Shown here piece after piece: positions 1-8,652 of a DNA stretch of 64,000 nucleotides. Source of the stretch: JAWXCB01 sp034440455 (GTDB lineage Bacteria; Bacteroidota; Bacteroidia; Chitinophagales; CAIOSU01); assembly GCA_034440455.1 (NCBI GenBank), contig JAWXCB010000114.1:1-64000 (forward strand). The letters run 5' to 3'. The notes under the pieces were generated by a model that saw nothing but the letters and a program-made list of their open reading frames with translations, made no database searches and was not told where the DNA came from. The first letter of the stretch is position 1, and every line of letters starts with the position of its first letter. The translations under genes and the position numbers were made by a program.

Positions 1-1026
1 ATTGTGATTTATGATGATGCAATAGAAACCCTTGTATCTCCAGGTAAGTTACAAGACAAGAATTCAGTGAAAAATAAAATCAACGGAATCAGTTCACGCG
101 GCTCAACCAATTTGTGCGGTGGCATGATGGAAGGTTACGAACAGGTAAAGAAAACATATAAGAGCGGCTACGTGAACCGCGTGCTGCTGCTCACTGACGG
201 GCTTGCCAACCAGGGAATTGTTGACCCGGAGCGCATCATGCAAATCGCACGGAACATGAATTTGGAGCATGGCATTACCATCTCTACATTTGGCGTGGGC
301 GCTGACTTCAATGAGAATTTGCTCACTGGTATTGCGGAATACGGCAGCGGAAATTATTATTTCATCGGTTCGCCTGACGAAATTCCCCGGATTTTTGAAA
401 GAGAGTTGAAGGGATTACTTGCGGTGGTTGCGCAGAATATGAAGCTCACCATCACGCTGGAGCAAACAGTTACAGTGCGCCAGGTGTTCGGCTATAAGTA
501 TGAGCAATCGGGTAACACAATTACAATTGCATTTCGCGATGTGTATTCAGAAGAAACAAAAGCGGTGTTGCTGAAAGTTGTTGTGCCGGGTAATGCGCAA
601 GCAACCGTTGCTTTAACTGCAACGCTTGAATATGATGACGCAACAGACGCATTCAAACACAAGGTTTTGGAAACCACCAGCATCGTTACCGCAACAACCG
701 ACAGGGCAATGCAGGAAAAATTCTATAGCGAACGCGTAGTGCAGCAAGTCACCTTGTTTGAATCAAACGATATGCTGGAAAGCGCCATGAAAGCCGTTGA
801 CGATGGGAAATATGAAGAAGCGCGCGAGTATGTTTCCCGCAATGACAGCTATTTGAAAAAACAGTTTGAATCCATCACTCCTACTGAAGAATTATTGAAG
901 CAAGATTCCGTAAATACGAAGTACAAGGAAAAAATAGTTGATGTAGAAAGCATGAATGAATATGACAAGAAGATGATGCAGAAAGGAGAAAAAAGCTCCA
1001 ACTACGAAATCAGGAAAAAGAAATAG
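1..1026 (+). CDS. VWA-domain protein, 3' part (5' end outside window)
   Basis: This is the C-terminal part of a von Willebrand factor type A protein; the frame is open to base 1, so the true start lies upstream. Two metal-site (MIDAS) elements are visible: the Thr in RGSTNL near residue 35 and the Asp in LLTDG near residue 65. The DxSxS element must lie before the window. After the VWA fold comes a beta-rich region and a charged, lysine-rich C-terminus with no obvious membrane segment. VWA proteins of this type usually bind protein partners through Mg2+; the partner is not evident here. A perfect 14-bp palindrome (CGCAAAATTTTGCG, 1030-1043) lies just after the stop and may help end transcription. 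Confidence 0.85.
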   Translation: MVIYDDAIETLVSPGKLQDKNSVKNKINGISSRGSTNLCGGMMEGYEQVKKTYKSGYVNRVLLLTDGLANQGIVDPERIMQIARNMNLEHGITISTFGVGADFNENLLTGIAEYGSGNYYFIGSPDEIPRIFERELKGLLAVVAQNMKLTITLEQTVTVRQVFGYKYEQSGNTITIAFRDVYSEETKAVLLKVVVPGNAQATVALTATLEYDDATDAFKHKVLETTSIVTATTDRAMQEKFYSERVVQQVTLFESNDMLESAMKAVDDGKYEEAREYVSRNDSYLKKQFESITPTEELLKQDSVNTKYKEKIVDVESMNEYDKKMMQKGEKSSNYEIRKKK

Positions 1027-1064
1027 AGACGCAAAATTTTGCGCGTTTGGCAATCGAATAGAAA

Positions 1065-1105
1065 CATCCCTTGCTCCACCAAATTATCGGGTGAAGCAAG
1101 GGATG
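1065..1105. repeat. Intergenic stem-loop
   Basis: Arms CATCCCTTGCT (1065-1075) and AGCAAGGGATG (1095-1105) are perfectly complementary over 11 bp. They continue as CACC/GGTG past one mismatch, giving a hairpin of about 15 bp. No T-run follows, so it is not a classic terminator. It lies between the VWA gene and the peroxidase and may be a dispersed palindromic repeat. Confidence 0.5.
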
Positions 1106-1164
1106 CGCATTTTATGAACATAAAGCCTTTATTTTTGTTTCTGCTTGATACAAAAAGCAATCAC

Positions 1165-1737
1165 ATGAATTCTTTATTAATCTTCATCTTCTTCATCGCA
1201 TCACTTCCCGGCTGCCGCGAAGTGCGTACACGTCCTGAAGAAACAACCCTTCAAACATCACAAGCTATGAAATCCATTTACGACATCCCTTTGAAAACAA
1301 TTGACGGACAACCGACAACACTCAGCCAATACAAAGGCAAGAAAATGCTGCTTGTGAATGTGGCTTCGGAATGCGGCTACACTCCGCAATATGCAGATTT
1401 GCAGGCTTTGTGGGAACAACATGGAGACAAAGTCGTGGTACTCGGATTTCCCGCAAACAACTTTGGCGGGCAAGAACCCGGCTCAAATGATCAGATTCAA
1501 TCTTTCTGCTCAAAGAATTTTGGCGTTACCTTTCCGCTGTTTGAAAAAAATTCAGTGAAAGGAAACGATATGCAGGAGTTGTATGAGTGGCTCACCAACA
1601 AAGACCTCAACGGATGGAATGAGAAAGCGCCCAACTGGAATTTTTGCAAGTATCTTATCAGCGAAGACGGCAAATTGCTCAATTTTTATTCTTCTGGAGT
1701 GAATCCGATGGATGCAGAAATCACAGGGCTGCTTTAA
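1165..1737 (+). CDS. Glutathione peroxidase-family lipoprotein
   Basis: Thiol peroxidase of the glutathione peroxidase family, which reduces H2O2 and organic hydroperoxides; most bacterial members use thioredoxin. The family triad is visible: Cys in NVASECGYT, Gln in FPANNFGGQEPG, and Trp-Asn in NWNF. The catalytic residue is cysteine, not selenocysteine. The frame is open upstream to 1039, but I place the start at ATG 1165. From there the protein opens with a hydrophobic segment ending in SLPGC, a plausible lipobox, so it should be an envelope lipoprotein of 190 residues. An upstream ATG would add residues without family similarity. A strong terminator follows at 1771. Confidence 0.9.
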   Translation: MNSLLIFIFFIASLPGCREVRTRPEETTLQTSQAMKSIYDIPLKTIDGQPTTLSQYKGKKMLLVNVASECGYTPQYADLQALWEQHGDKVVVLGFPANNFGGQEPGSNDQIQSFCSKNFGVTFPLFEKNSVKGNDMQELYEWLTNKDLNGWNEKAPNWNFCKYLISEDGKLLNFYSSGVNPMDAEITGLL

Positions 1738-1770
1738 TAGATTTTTCTAATCCTTCCCTCGTTTATATCA

Positions 1771-1798
1771 AAGAATACAGTTCTGTATTCTTTTTTAT
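1771..1798 (+). terminator. Rho-independent terminator after the peroxidase gene
   Basis: Perfect 9-bp arms AAGAATACA/TGTATTCTT with a GTTC loop run straight into TTTTATT. This separates the peroxidase from the nos cluster. Confidence 0.75.
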
Positions 1799-1881
1799 TG
1801 TTGCTCATTCATGTCATTGCCAATGATAAAAGTCATCATGCCTTTTAACAAAAGTCACGGGGTTGCTGTGATTTGAATTTC

Positions 1882-1889
1882 TACTTTTG
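1882..1889 (+). promoter_or_regulatory. Candidate -7 promoter box of the nos cluster
   Basis: TACTTTTG matches the Bacteroidota -7 consensus TAnnTTTG, 27 bp before the cytochrome start codon. The nearest upstream TTG leaves a 16-nt gap, shorter than the usual 19-21, so the -33 element is uncertain. I see no clear FNR/CRP palindrome. Confidence 0.4.
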
Positions 1890-1916
1890 GCGTACAAAAA
1901 ATAAATCCTTTACGCC

Positions 1917-2444
1917 ATGAAAATCAAAAACAACCTGCTGCTGCTTACCGCGCTGATCTCAGGCGGGTTATTTCTAAACGGATGTTCTTCAGGTGAGCAG
2001 TCGGCTCAAAATCAAACAAAAACAACTTCTCTGTCAAGTGGCAGCGAAGAGGAGGAAGAAGAAGAATCTGAAAAGAAAGCGGAGACCGAATCAGCAGGCG
2101 CAATTGACTGGAAAAATAATAAGGGACTCGGTCCTGTAAGAAGCGTGTCGCTGGGAGAAACCGTTGATCAGGCAATGGCAGACGCGGGTGCAGTGATTTA
2201 CAAAGAGAAATGTACTGCCTGCCATAAAGCTGATAAGAGATTTATCGGACCTGCGCCAAAAGGAATTTTTGAAAGAAGAACACCGGAGTGGATTATGAAC
2301 ATGATTCTGAATCCCGAGCAAATGGTGAAGGAAGACCCGATTGCAAAGCAGTTGCTGATTGACTATAATCTTTCGCCTATGGCAAACCAAAATCTTACGG
2401 AAGACGAAGCCCGCAAGGTGCTGGAATATTTCCGTACGCTATAA
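1917..2444 (+). CDS. Mono-heme cytochrome c lipoprotein of the nos cluster
   Basis: An exported c-type cytochrome of 175 residues. It has a lipoprotein signal (FLNGC, Cys23), then an acidic, glutamate-rich linker (about residues 42-60), then a cytochrome domain with one heme site, CTACHK, and a likely Met axial ligand in LSPMANQ near the C-terminus. Small cytochromes of this kind commonly precede nosZ in clade II nos clusters and are thought to pass electrons to N2O reductase; that role is inferred from position. A weak GCC-GTAA-GGC stem followed by nine Ts (about 2456-2479) lies between it and nosZ and could attenuate transcription. Confidence 0.85.
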   Translation: MKIKNNLLLLTALISGGLFLNGCSSGEQSAQNQTKTTSLSSGSEEEEEEESEKKAETESAGAIDWKNNKGLGPVRSVSLGETVDQAMADAGAVIYKEKCTACHKADKRFIGPAPKGIFERRTPEWIMNMILNPEQMVKEDPIAKQLLIDYNLSPMANQNLTEDEARKVLEYFRTL

Positions 2445-2502
2445 GATGCAATAAGCCGTAAGGCGCTGTCCGTTTTTTTTTACTAAACCCCCCTTTCTTT
2501 TT

Positions 2503-4485
2503 ATGAATATCAACTATCGTCTCCTGCTGCTTGCCTTCCCCCTTCTTGCTTTCTTCTCTTCATGCAGTGAATATGCTGCGACTAAAAGCGGACCACAAGC
2601 GCTATCGGGCGCAACCGATGCTGCTTCCAGAACCTATGTGCCGCCAGGTTCTTATGATGAATTCTATTTGTTCACCTCCGGTGGTTTCAGCGGTCAGGTG
2701 GGCGTTTATGGATTACCATCAGGACGTCTGTTCAGGTATATCCCGGTTTTTTCAGTAGATCCTGAAAAGGCTTATGGCTTTGCAGAAGAAACGAAGCCCT
2801 TGCTAAACACCTCGCATGGATTTATTCCGTGGGATGATGCGCACCACCCGAAAATCTCACAAACGGATGGCATCGCAGATGGTCGCTGGTTGTTCATCAA
2901 TGGAAACAACACGCCACGCATCGCGCGTATTGACCTCACCACGTTTGAAACGGTTGAAACCATTGAAGTTCCTTTAAGTGGTGGAAATCACAGTTCGCCT
3001 TACCTCACGCAGGGAACGGAATATGTAATTGCAGGTACAAGATTTAGCGTTCCTATTCCGCAGACGGATGCTTCCTCAAAAGATTTTGCAGATAAATTCA
3101 AAGGCACGCTTTCATTTATTAAGGTTGACCCGAAGACAGGCGAAATGAAAATTCATTTTCAGGTGCTGATGCCTGGATTTGATTATGACCTTTCAGCCAG
3201 TGGAAAAGGCGTTTCTCACGGATGGACTTTCTTCACTTCTTACAACACGGAACAGCAGGGTACGCTGAAAGAAATTGAAGCTTCACAAAATGATAAAGAT
3301 TATGTGGTGGCAATCAACTGGCAGAAAGCAGCCGAATTGGTTGATGGTGGCGCGGGCGAAGACATGCCGGTCACTTACTATCATAACTTGATGGATGAAT
3401 CTACCCAGACTGCCAAATCAGAAGTGATAAAAACGGTGAAAGTGCTTGACCCGTCAAAGCATAAAGGATTTGTTTATTTTCTGCCTACTCCTAAATCACC
3501 GCATGGAATGGATGTTGACCCAAGTGGTGAATATATTGTTGCAGGTGGTAAACTCTCTGCTGATTTGGCTGTTCACTCGTTTAGCAAAATGCTCAAAGCG
3601 ATTGAAAACAAAGCGATTGAAACTGAAGTTTACGGCATCCCGGTGCTCAAATATGAAGAAGTGTTGGGAGGAACTGTTAAGCAGGGAGGCTTAGGACCGT
3701 TGCATACGGAGTTTGATGATGCAGGTAACGGATACACATCTTATTTTATCTCTTCTGAAATCGTGAAATGGAAAGTTGGCACATGGGAAGTGCTTGACCG
3801 TATTCCTACTTATTATTCAATTGGTCACTTGTGCGTTCCCGGTGGCGACACCCGCAAGCCGTGGGGTAAATATGTGATTGCGCTGAACAAAATCACGAAA
3901 GACCGCTACCTCCCGACAGGACCTGAGTTAACACAGTCTGCGCAGTTGTATGACATCACCGGTGAAAAGATGAAACTATTGCTTGACTTCCCGACCATCG
4001 GTGAGCCGCACTACGCGCAAGCTATTCCGGCAAATATCCTGATGGATAAGAGCAAGAAAGTTTACAGGCTTGATGAAAATAATCATCCTCATGTCACCAA
4101 GTCAGAAGATCAGGCGAAGGTGGTGCGCAAAGGAAACGAAGTGCATGTTTACATGACAACAATCAGAAGTCACTTCACGCCTGATAACATTGAAGGCGTC
4201 AAAGTGGGCGATGAAGTTTACTTCCACGTTACCAATTTGGAACAAGACTGGGATGTGCCGCATGGCTTTGCGGTGTTAGGCGCCCAGAATTCCGAGTTGT
4301 TGATTATGCCCGGTGTTACGCGCACGCTGAAGTGGGAGCCAAAGTTTGTTGGAAATTTCCCGATGTATTGCACCGACTTCTGCTCGGCATTGCATCAGGA
4401 AATGCAGGGCTACGTGCGGGTTTCTCCTGCTGGCTCTAACACACCGATTAAGTATTGGACGGGCGTTGACAATGCTCCTTTGTAA
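2503..4485 (+). CDS. nosZ: Nitrous-oxide reductase, clade II (Sec-dependent)
   Basis: Reduces N2O to N2 in the periplasm using a CuZ cluster and a CuA electron-entry site. The 660-residue protein begins with a Sec-type lipoprotein signal ending in FFSSC and lacks a twin-arginine motif, the mark of clade II (atypical) NosZ. The propeller domain carries histidine motifs expected for CuZ (DDAHHPK, SHGWTF, PHGMDVDPSG, PLHTEFD, EPHYAQ). The C-terminal cupredoxin domain has the full CuA motif CTDFCSALHQEM (C-x3-C-x3-H-x2-M). It follows the cytochrome by 58 bp. No nosR is present, as is usual for clade II. A strong terminator separates it from the maturation genes. Confidence 0.97.
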   Translation: MNINYRLLLLAFPLLAFFSSCSEYAATKSGPQALSGATDAASRTYVPPGSYDEFYLFTSGGFSGQVGVYGLPSGRLFRYIPVFSVDPEKAYGFAEETKPLLNTSHGFIPWDDAHHPKISQTDGIADGRWLFINGNNTPRIARIDLTTFETVETIEVPLSGGNHSSPYLTQGTEYVIAGTRFSVPIPQTDASSKDFADKFKGTLSFIKVDPKTGEMKIHFQVLMPGFDYDLSASGKGVSHGWTFFTSYNTEQQGTLKEIEASQNDKDYVVAINWQKAAELVDGGAGEDMPVTYYHNLMDESTQTAKSEVIKTVKVLDPSKHKGFVYFLPTPKSPHGMDVDPSGEYIVAGGKLSADLAVHSFSKMLKAIENKAIETEVYGIPVLKYEEVLGGTVKQGGLGPLHTEFDDAGNGYTSYFISSEIVKWKVGTWEVLDRIPTYYSIGHLCVPGGDTRKPWGKYVIALNKITKDRYLPTGPELTQSAQLYDITGEKMKLLLDFPTIGEPHYAQAIPANILMDKSKKVYRLDENNHPHVTKSEDQAKVVRKGNEVHVYMTTIRSHFTPDNIEGVKVGDEVYFHVTNLEQDWDVPHGFAVLGAQNSELLIMPGVTRTLKWEPKFVGNFPMYCTDFCSALHQEMQGYVRVSPAGSNTPIKYWTGVDNAPL

Positions 4486-4502
4486 TGCTTTCTTCTCAAA
4501 AT

Positions 4503-4540
4503 AAAAGGCGGGTGGTTGAAAAGGCTACCCGCCTTTTTAT
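4503..4540 (+). terminator. Strong terminator between nosZ and the maturation genes
   Basis: Perfect 11-bp arms AAAAGGCGGGT (4503-4513) and ACCCGCCTTTT (4527-4537) continue into TTATTAT. It lies 18 bp after the nosZ stop, inside the nos cluster. Confidence 0.85.
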
Positions 4541-4564
4541 TATCTCATCTCTTTAATTATTGCC

Positions 4565-5152
4565 ATGAGTACATTTTCAAGAATCTTATTCGTGATTGCT
4601 GCTTTATTAGTAGGTGGCATCTTTCTCTACCCGATTTGGTTTATCAAACTCGATGCTCCTCAGTTTCCCGAAGGTGGCTTGGTGATGTATATCTGGGTGA
4701 ATAAAATCACAGGCTATACGGAGCATACTCTAAACAACATCAACATTCTCAATCATTACATCGGCATGAAAAAAATTGAGCCGGATTCAATCCCTGAATT
4801 AAAAATTATTCCGGTGGTGTTGATGGTGATTGCTGCTTTGGCATTGCTGGTTGCAGGTTTAAAGAAAAGATCGCTGATGATAGTGTGGGTAGCGCTGTTC
4901 ATCATTGCAGGCGCGGTTGGAATCTATGATTTTTATACATGGCTCTATGACTACGGACACAATCTCGATCCACGGGCGCCAATTAAAGTTCCGGGCATGA
5001 GTTATCAGCCACCGCTTCTGGGCGTGAAATGGCTGCTGAATTTTCGCGCAGTGTCGCTTCCTTATGCCGGAAGTTTGTTTGCCGCTCTTTCGATATTGAC
5101 AGGCATGATAGCGATTGTTTACGACTACTTCTTTCACAGGAAAAAAGAATAA
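4565..5152 (+). CDS. nos-cluster membrane protein (NosB-like, unknown function)
   Basis: A 195-residue inner-membrane protein with hydrophobic spans near residues 8-28, 83-101, 106-122 and 165-187, and a loop containing NNINILNHYIGM. I associate this conserved loop with small membrane proteins that sit beside clade II nosZ. Position directly after nosZ and just before nosL supports a role in N2O reduction, perhaps in anchoring, electron transfer or assembly; the actual function is not known to me. The start is ATG 4565. It lies 24 bp after the terminator, so it may have its own promoter or depend on readthrough. Confidence 0.8.
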   Translation: MSTFSRILFVIAALLVGGIFLYPIWFIKLDAPQFPEGGLVMYIWVNKITGYTEHTLNNINILNHYIGMKKIEPDSIPELKIIPVVLMVIAALALLVAGLKKRSLMIVWVALFIIAGAVGIYDFYTWLYDYGHNLDPRAPIKVPGMSYQPPLLGVKWLLNFRAVSLPYAGSLFAALSILTGMIAIVYDYFFHRKKE

Positions 5153-5172
5153 CTTACTTCCAAAACCTGTAT

Positions 5173-5628
5173 ATGAAGTACCCCCTTCTTTTCCTTCTTC
5201 CGCTGCTGCTGTTCGGTTGCAAGCCTGAAATGCAGCCTCTCGAATTCGGTCACGACCAATGCCAGCATTGCCGCATGACGATTGCCGACCAGCGCTATGG
5301 CGCAGAGTTAGTCACGAAAAAAGGGAAAGTCTATAAGTATGATGCGGTGGAATGTTTGGCTAACTCGCTTTACAAAGACAAACTTGTAGAGCAGCATGAA
5401 GTGTTTTCCCTCTGGGTAATTGATTTCTCAAATCCAGCAACGCTCGTTGATGCTGAAAAAAGTTTTTATCTGCAAAGCCCCGCATTGCCAAGTCCGATGG
5501 GATTATTTATTACTGCTGTTTCGAGTAAAGAAAAAACAGAAGCCTTGCAGAAAGAACATGGCGGAGAAATTTCTGATTGGAAGAAAATTTCTGCAACAGT
5601 GCTTAAACAAACTAAACCGCACAAATGA
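5173..5628 (+). CDS. nosL: NosL copper chaperone lipoprotein
   Basis: Outer-envelope copper(I) chaperone that supplies copper to NosZ. From ATG 5173 the 151-residue protein has a short lipoprotein signal (LLFGC, Cys16) and then CQHCRM (residues 30-35), the expected Cys/Met copper-binding motif, followed by MTIADQRYGAEL and a typical NosL fold. The frame is open upstream into nosB, but only the 5173 start gives a signal peptide. The stop overlaps the nosD start (ATGA), indicating tight coupling. Confidence 0.93.
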   Translation: MKYPLLFLLPLLLFGCKPEMQPLEFGHDQCQHCRMTIADQRYGAELVTKKGKVYKYDAVECLANSLYKDKLVEQHEVFSLWVIDFSNPATLVDAEKSFYLQSPALPSPMGLFITAVSSKEKTEALQKEHGGEISDWKKISATVLKQTKPHK

Positions 5629-6887
5629 TTTCTTTCGATTTGATTTCAGCGCAGCTTAAAAGCGGTTTGGTTTTCTCAACGCTTTTTTTGTCTGCGCTTT
5701 TTTCTCAAGCAAAAGATATCTCAGTTTGTCCCTCTTGCGAATGTTCTACCATCAAATCAGCAATTGAAGAAGCAAATTCCGGTGACAGAATCATTCTGAA
5801 AGGCGGAACCTATCGCGAAGGAAACATCCTGATTGAAAAAGAAATTGCGCTGATTGGTGAAGGCGAAGTAATCATTGACGGAGAAAAGAAAGATGAGATT
5901 ATCACCGTGCGCGCAAACAAGGTCACGCTGCGCAATCTGCAAATACAAAATACCGGTTCCAGCTTTTCGAAAGACATGGCTGCTATCAAGCTGGCAAGAG
6001 TAAAGAACTGCACAGTTGAAAATTGCAAAGTGATTGCAGGCTACTTCGGAATTTATCTTTCCTACGCGCAGAATTGTTTTATCCGTGGAAATACTGTTGA
6101 AGGAGTTGCTGTATCTGAATTCACTGCGGGAAACGCTATTCATTTGTGGAACTGCAAAAACATTACGATAGAAGACAACCGCCTTACTAAACACCGTGAT
6201 GGTATTTACCTGGAGTTTTCTGACAGTTGCCGCATCGAAAAAAATCATTCCGAAGGCAACATCCGTTACGGATTGCATTTTATGTTTTCCGACAACGACA
6301 TTTACAAGGGGAATACGTTCACGAAAAATCAAGCTGGCGTAGCAGTGATGTATTCGCACCACATCACTATGCTCGATAATGAATTTTCCTACAACTGGGG
6401 CGCAACATCCTATGGCTTGCTGTTAAAAGAAATCAAAGATGGTGACATCGCGGGCAATAGATTTCTTCAAAACACTGTTGGCATTTTTGCCGAAAGCACC
6501 GACAGGATGAACATTCGCAATAACGTGTTTGATAACAACGGATGGGCGTTGAAAATCGCGGGCAGTTGCATGGACAATGTGTTTACCGGAAATAATTTCC
6601 TCTCCAACTCTTTTGAACTCGGCACGGATGCGCGTTCCAACAGCAACCGCTACGAAAAAAATTATTGGAGTAAATACAGCGGCTATGACCTCGACCGTGA
6701 CGGGATAGGCGATGTGCCGCACAATCCCGTTGACCTTTTCACCTATCTTGTCGAGCAGCAGCCAAGTTCCATTATTTTAATGCGCAGCTTGTTTATTGAT
6801 TTGCTGATACTTTCTGAAAAGGTAAATCCCATGCTCACGCCCACCGCGCTGAGAGATGAACAACCCTTAATGCAGGCAGTGAAATGA
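5625..6887 (+). CDS. nosD: NosD periplasmic copper-maturation protein
   Basis: Periplasmic right-handed beta-helix protein needed, with the NosFY transporter, for CuZ assembly in NosZ. The 420-residue product has an N-terminal signal peptide (residues about 10-29, ending SQA) and many parallel beta-helix coils of the NosD/carbohydrate-binding type, with recurring N-x-I/F turns such as RGNTVEG, IEDNRL and NIRNNVF. It overlaps nosL by 4 bp at the start and nosF by 4 bp at the end (both ATGA), so nosLDF are translationally coupled. Confidence 0.94.
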   Translation: MISFDLISAQLKSGLVFSTLFLSALFSQAKDISVCPSCECSTIKSAIEEANSGDRIILKGGTYREGNILIEKEIALIGEGEVIIDGEKKDEIITVRANKVTLRNLQIQNTGSSFSKDMAAIKLARVKNCTVENCKVIAGYFGIYLSYAQNCFIRGNTVEGVAVSEFTAGNAIHLWNCKNITIEDNRLTKHRDGIYLEFSDSCRIEKNHSEGNIRYGLHFMFSDNDIYKGNTFTKNQAGVAVMYSHHITMLDNEFSYNWGATSYGLLLKEIKDGDIAGNRFLQNTVGIFAESTDRMNIRNNVFDNNGWALKIAGSCMDNVFTGNNFLSNSFELGTDARSNSNRYEKNYWSKYSGYDLDRDGIGDVPHNPVDLFTYLVEQQPSSIILMRSLFIDLLILSEKVNPMLTPTALRDEQPLMQAVK

Positions 6888-7597
6888 TTCAGATAAAAGC
6901 GCTCGAAAAATCTTTTGGCAAATTGAAAGTGCTGCGCGGTGTTGACCTCAACATCAGGCGCGGAAGTTTGAGCGCCATTCTCGGTCCCAATGCTTCCGGC
7001 AAAACAACGATTATCAAAAGCATTCTTGGCTTGGTGATTCCCGATGCGGGCGAAATTATTGTAGATGGAAAACCTGTGTCAGGCAATTGGGATTATCGCA
7101 ATGCCATCGGCTACATGCCGCAGATAGCAAAGTTTCCCGACAATCTCTCTCCTCGTGAATTAATCAGCATGTTGACCGACATTCGCGGAGCAACTAACCA
7201 TCTTGAAGAAAGTTTAGTTGAGCGCTTCGCATTGCGCCCCGCTTTAAATCAATCGTTGCGAAACCTTTCAGGAGGCACACGGCAAAAAGTAAATGCAGTG
7301 CTCTCGCTCATGTTTGATTCGCCCCTGCTTATTATGGACGAACCCACGAGCGGCTTAGACCCCGTTTCGCTTATCAAGCTCAAAGAACTGATTGTTGCAG
7401 AGCGCGAAAAAGGAAAAACCATTCTGCTCACCACACATATTATGGGCTTGGTAGAAGAACTTGCCGATGAAATCGTATTTCTGCTCGAAGGTAAAATTTA
7501 TTTTCAGGGCAGCGTAGAGCAACTGCGCAACACTTATAAAGAAGAACGCGTGGAACGGGCGATCGCAAAAATGATGGAAACTGCAAATAACCAATGA
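6884..7597 (+). CDS. nosF: NosF ABC transporter ATPase
   Basis: ATP-binding subunit of the NosFY transporter, which feeds the periplasmic maturation of the NosZ copper centre. All ABC motifs are present in 237 residues: Walker A GPNASGKTT (34-42), signature LSGGTRQK, Walker B LLIMDEPTSGLDP and the H-loop His in LLTTHIMG. The start ATG overlaps the nosD stop by 4 bp. The partner nosY is unusually far, 142 bp downstream, with an inverted repeat in the gap. Confidence 0.95.
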   Translation: MIQIKALEKSFGKLKVLRGVDLNIRRGSLSAILGPNASGKTTIIKSILGLVIPDAGEIIVDGKPVSGNWDYRNAIGYMPQIAKFPDNLSPRELISMLTDIRGATNHLEESLVERFALRPALNQSLRNLSGGTRQKVNAVLSLMFDSPLLIMDEPTSGLDPVSLIKLKELIVAEREKGKTILLTTHIMGLVEELADEIVFLLEGKIYFQGSVEQLRNTYKEERVERAIAKMMETANNQ

Positions 7598-7598
7598 A

Positions 7599-7698
7599 CA
7601 AGAATCAAAATTCAAATAATAAAGTAAAACTCAATTTCATCGGGCAGATGCGTTTGGCACATTATTCATTCAATAATTGGAATTTGTTTGATTCTTGG
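7599..7698. repeat. Imperfect inverted repeat between nosF and nosY
   Basis: CAAGAATCAAAATTC (7599-7613) is mirrored by GAATTTGTTTGATTCTTGG (7680-7698), about 15 of 18 positions, with 66 bp between. It fills most of the 142-bp nosF-nosY gap and looks like a small insertion of the MITE/REP type, breaking an otherwise overlapping operon. Confidence 0.5.
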
Positions 7699-7739
7699 AA
7701 TTTGATTTTTGAAAATTTAATAAGTAAACTTCGGGTTAA

Positions 7740-8531
7740 GTGCTGAAAATCTTAAAGCTCCTCCGCTACTCCTTCTTCGACTTGCTGCGCAGCAAGTGGA
7801 TACTCATTTACACGCTCTTCTTTCTCATCACCGGATTCGTGCTGCTCTATTTTAATGCTGACCTGTCCCGCGCGGTCATTAGCCTCATGAACATCGTGCT
7901 CATCTTTATTCCGCTCATCAGTTGCATGTTGGGTACCATTCATTTTTACAACTCACGCGAGTTCATCGAACTGCTGCTCGCACAGCCCGTCAGGCGCGAG
8001 CAAGTGTTCATGGGGAATTACCTCGGTGTCGCTTTCTCGCTTTCGCTTGCATATTTAGTTGGGTTGGGCATTCCGTTTCTTGCCTATGGTGCAAGCCGCT
8101 CGCCCGAAGTAGGCAGTTTCATCACTATGATGGCGGTGGGCATTTTGCTCACGTTCATTTTCACCGCGCTTGCCTATTGGATTTCACTTGCCGTCACCGA
8201 CAGGATGAAAGGTTTCGGAATGGTCATTGTGCTTTGGCTGTACATGGCGATTTTGTATGACGGATTATTTCTGCTTGTGACCGTTGTATTTCAGGAATAT
8301 CCGCTTGAACGCCCGTCAATAGCATTGGTCACGTTAAATCCCATTGACCTTTCGCGTGTCATCATCATGCTCAAGCTTGATGTAGCTGCATTGTTGGGTT
8401 ACACAGGCGCAGTATTCAAGAAATTTTTCGGCACCACGCAAGGCATGTTCATCGCCTTTGGCACGATGCTCCTCTGGATAGCCTTGCCCGTGTTGGGCAT
8501 CATGCTCACCTCGCGGAAAAAAGATTTTTGA
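7740..8531 (+). CDS. nosY: NosY ABC transporter permease
   Basis: Membrane subunit of the NosFY transporter. The 263-residue protein has about six hydrophobic spans (near residues 19-36, 43-62, 97-117, 130-155, 160-190 and 240-257) and the NosY-family loop with FIELLLAQPVRREQVF. The start is GTG 7740 (LKILKLLRYSFFDLLRSKW), which aligns with the amphipathic N-terminus usual for this family; no ATG fits as well. Transcription may enter from nosF or from the repeat-containing gap. A palindromic repeat follows 6 bp after the stop. Confidence 0.92.
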   Translation: MLKILKLLRYSFFDLLRSKWILIYTLFFLITGFVLLYFNADLSRAVISLMNIVLIFIPLISCMLGTIHFYNSREFIELLLAQPVRREQVFMGNYLGVAFSLSLAYLVGLGIPFLAYGASRSPEVGSFITMMAVGILLTFIFTALAYWISLAVTDRMKGFGMVIVLWLYMAILYDGLFLLVTVVFQEYPLERPSIALVTLNPIDLSRVIIMLKLDVAALLGYTGAVFKKFFGTTQGMFIAFGTMLLWIALPVLGIMLTSRKKDF

Positions 8532-8537
8532 TGCGTC

Positions 8538-8558
8538 ATGCCGGACTTGTTCCGGCAT
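8538..8558. repeat. Dispersed palindromic repeat, copy 1
   Basis: Arms ATGCCGGA/TCCGGCAT with a CTTGT loop. An identical copy is at 21417-21437 and a degenerate one at 48212-48230. After nosY it may act as a transcript end. Confidence 0.75.
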
Positions 8559-8652
8559 CTCCTAAAGATTTCCGATATTTTTAGCGCAGCGCAGAATCTC
8601 CTGCTTCTTGTGATTTTCTCACCGTAGTTTTTACGCAGGTTAGTAAACCAAC

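Noticed and set aside
1884..1916. FNR/CRP site before the nos cluster
   Set aside because: No convincing TTGAT-N4-ATCAA or TGTGA-N6-TCACA palindrome; only half-site-like TGTGA is visible near 1867.
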